Shown here piece by piece: positions 61,546-64,000 of a stretch of DNA of 64,000 bases. The stretch spans positions 16,871,001 to 16,935,000 of the forward strand of contig NC_092520.1 of the NCBI RefSeq assembly GCF_037038585.1, read 5' to 3'. Source of the DNA: Patagioenas fasciata (taxonomy: Eukaryota > Chordata > Aves > Columbiformes > Columbidae). Within the stretch, counting starts at the first letter, position 1. The number at the start of each line of letters is the position of its first letter. The position numbers and the translations under genes were made by a program. The notes below the pieces were generated by a model that was not told the DNA's origin, ran no database searches, and saw only the letters and a program-made list of their open reading frames with translations.

Positions 61546-64000
61546 CAAAAGATACCATTTGAATGTCATTTATAACACATTACTGTTATCAGAATTGGTG
61601 TTCAGCAACACCCCCTCTTAAGCTCAGTTTTGTGGCACAATTTGGTGTGGGCAGAGACTTGGATGGGAGCAAAATCATTAGTGATTCATTTACACCATTT
61701 ATACGACATGTTCAGAAAATGCTGTGAAAGATAAGCAGAGATTACATCAAATTGTTCTAATATACCTCAGGGCAGTTCTAACTAAGGATAAAGAATAAAA
61801 CCCAAGCTGGAAGCAGAAAGAGATATCTGAAATAAATGACGATATGATCTATTGCTCTCTCTGCTGCAAGGTTATCCCAGTGCCTATAAACATTCCTCAG
61901 AGATTCACAGTGTCTGTGTTTAAAAGCCACCAAGCATTTCTAATTTAAGGACTTGTTAAAGCTATTCCCTACTCATGACATCATCCAAGAACAAGCCTTT
62001 AATCTTATCAAAAGTTTATGACTAAGTAAAAATTCTTAACTGAAATTTTAAAGGATTTGATTGTGGTGAGGTACTTTTGTACAGAGGGTCAGTAACAGTC
62101 AGGGAATTCAGCCTTCATTTTGAAGACAAAAGAAAAACTGATAGAAAACATCTTCCCTTATTCCTGTAACAAAGATAGCAACAAAAAAACCCCTATTAAA
62201 GTAAATCAAGCGTTAAAATAATAACTGGAAAACTTCTTACGTCTTTTACAGTGTCTTTGTTACCCAAGCAGCTGAATTACATTTATTCTCAATGAAGAAA
62301 GGTTTATGCATTTACATTTTCCAAGCACTACCAGATCAGAATGATACCTGTAGCCTACATGATCAACATCAATAAAGCAGCAAATGCTATTTTATATATA
62401 CATAGTTATTTAAATATATGGGGTACTAAGCCAAATGCGATCTAAGGATCACATGAAATCTGGAGAGCAGCACCAGTATAGGATCCAGTTTTCTAATCAG
62501 CTTCCATTAGAATCAAACCAGACCCTTTATTTCTTTTGTATACGTGTCTATCAGTGCCAAAACCAGCCTGGGAATAAGGGACACACAGCTCACATTTCAC
62601 AGACCTCTAAATGAGATCAAACTGATCTCAGAAGTGATGCAGTGGCAGTTAGGTGACGTTTTTCACAAAACATGTGCTGTTGTGGTTGCCTGAAATTTCT
62701 GATGTGCTGAGATGGAAAAGTAAAGGGGTTCAGTTTTCAGCAGACGGGTGCTCAGGGCTTTGCTGCAGATTCCTTTGAAGTGTGGTGTCAGCCAATATGT
62801 CTTGGGAACTGCAGGCCAAGGTGGCTGGGTGTCTACTGATACATCATATATGCCTGAGGTCATTCTCCTGCACAAGGTTCAGCAGCTGTAGGACAGCCCA
62901 CATCCCTGCCACTAACCTCTTACTGTCCACAACAAAGTGGTCACATACAAACTGCCCACCAGGAAAGGCAGCTGGTCTCTGCCAACTCCTGGTTCATGCT
63001 TAGCAATGACCTGGGAAAATGACACATGACCTGGGAAAATGACACTTGGCCTGGGACAAAACTAAGAAGAGACCAGGCTGACAATTTAGCAAGATGATGA
63101 TTGGATATCAGGGCCTGGGAACACTCCTCAACACTGTTTTTCCTAATATAGATGCAGCATGTATATCCCTTTTAAGATAAAAGCTTCATCATTTGATAGC
63201 AAGTAAGTTATGAACATAGAATTAAAATCCTCTCTCCCTGCTTAGCACATGCTTAACATAGCAGGGGTAGAATTTGAGGTGCAAAGACACAGTAGATTGA
63301 GCAGAATCAGAACTGTGACATCATAATTTTAAAGTTATAAAGAAGAATTATTCTAAACACATAATTTGGAAATGGAAGACAATATTGAGAAATAAAATAA
63401 AAGATTTCATCCCAGATTTTCTGTGAAAACCACAGCAATTGTCACCTTGAAGAACCCTAACATACCTCCTAGATCTGCAATTGCACATAAAGGGCAATTT
63501 CATCAGGCCCTTCAGTGCATGGTTGCCCCAGAGCACCACCTTCTCATCTAAATAGTGTTTCTTTTTCATTGTGGGTTTGAACTGCTAGCTTAGCATCCCT
63601 TCGGTTTACCATTTGGTGAATGACTTGACCTAACAGAAGGAAGCAAGAAACATAACCCAGAAATGTGTGCTTTGCTCATTTACAAAGACGTTAAACCATA
63701 ATAATGTTTGCTGCTAACATAATGAAAAACAGTGAGATGTTCACATCCTAAAAAAACAGCTGCACATACAGGTGTCTGCACCAGATGCTTCCCTAAGCAC
63801 AATGTGATAAAAGTGATTATTCCTTACTCAACAGAGAACAATCCCTAAGCAGGGTATTTAAAGGAGGATGATAGCGCAGGTAATTAGGAGCCCCATGCCT
63901 TACAAAAAAAGCAATGTTTAAGAGACCGAAGCTGAGAACCATCTGTCCTTTACACACAGGCCTACATTTTTACTTGTCAATTAATCATAAAGATGGGCAG
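61546..64000. other. Intronic DNA, no gene recognised
   Basis: AT-rich DNA after the CR1 copy. The only local structure is a 20-bp tandem duplication at 63006-63045. No exon of PDGFD or another gene is recognised. Confidence 0.5.
63006..63045. repeat. 20-bp tandem duplication
   Basis: Two perfect adjacent copies of atgacctgggaaaatgacac, followed by a partial third (ttggcctggga). Confidence 0.95.

Larger units (their letters stand above)
50966..64000 (-). other. PDGFD: PDGFD intron upstream of the penultimate exon (partial)
   Basis: The exon acceptor at 50966 means everything above it is intron, at least until the preceding exon. I looked for the segment that should precede it (an N-M-Y...T-P-R-Y-R-G-R-S-like reading on the minus strand) and did not find it. 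The intron therefore probably continues past 64000. It contains CR1 copies at 55.4, 59.1 and 59.3 kb, a (TA)n microsatellite, AT-rich stretches and no other recognisable gene. Confidence 0.85.

Noticed and set aside
50966..64000. Search for the PDGFD exon preceding the penultimate one
   Set aside because: No minus-strand segment resembling the R-Y-R-G-R-S activation-site region was found; it is probably beyond 64000.
37938..64000. Intronic DDI1 retrogene, known inside mammalian PDGFD
   Set aside because: No ubiquitin-like or retroviral-protease-like frame is present in the intron parts visible here.
1..64000. CRISPR arrays, tRNA or rRNA genes, bacterial operons
   Set aside because: No spaced direct-repeat arrays, cloverleaf sequences or gene-dense coding pattern were seen; the window is vertebrate non-coding DNA.

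Overview
The window is vertebrate nuclear DNA, almost certainly from a bird. It is AT-rich and gene-sparse. Its recognisable interspersed repeats are CR1 LINEs, many ending in the diagnostic ATTCTATGATT-type tail, plus one solo LTR of an avian endogenous-retrovirus family (sense start TGTCCTGG). I see no Alu, L1 or other mammalian SINE, and nothing prokaryotic (no operons, CRISPR array or tRNA cluster).

The one protein-coding gene I can support is PDGFD (platelet-derived growth factor D), on the minus strand. Its last two coding exons are here. The penultimate exon (50751-50965) carries most of the cysteine-knot growth-factor domain. The last exon (37803-37937) carries the conserved C-terminus and the stop codon. 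They join in frame across a 12.8-kb intron with canonical GT/AG ends. Coordinates above 50966 are the upstream intron, which continues past the window edge. The CUB-domain exons and the exon with the protease-activation site are not in the window. Below 37803 lies the 3' UTR, whose first ~250 bases contain blocks resembling the mammalian PDGFD 3' UTR as I remember it. Its distal end is uncertain.

Layout: 1-36.5 kb is intergenic DNA downstream of PDGFD. It holds two copies of a GC-rich dispersed repeat in opposite orientations (about 6.35-7.54 kb and 30.85-31.57 kb), a solo LTR (17.4-17.9 kb), CR1 fragments (12.4, 20.4, 23.0 and 31.9 kb), a 238-nt uninterrupted pyrimidine tract (24.05 kb) and several micro- and minisatellites. 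36.5-37.8 kb is the PDGFD 3' UTR. 37.9-50.75 kb is the last intron, with three CR1 copies and one much older CR1/L3-like reverse-transcriptase relic. 50.97-64 kb is part of the preceding intron, with three CR1 copies, including a 2.2-kb one that retains recognisable but inactivated reverse-transcriptase motifs.

I found no new biological system. The observations most worth checking are the PDGFD exon differences from human, the conserved 3' UTR blocks, the inverted pair of unclassified repeats, the ancient CR1/L3 relic, a minisatellite that creates a nuclear-receptor DR1-like site, and a few unique stretches that look like conserved non-coding elements.
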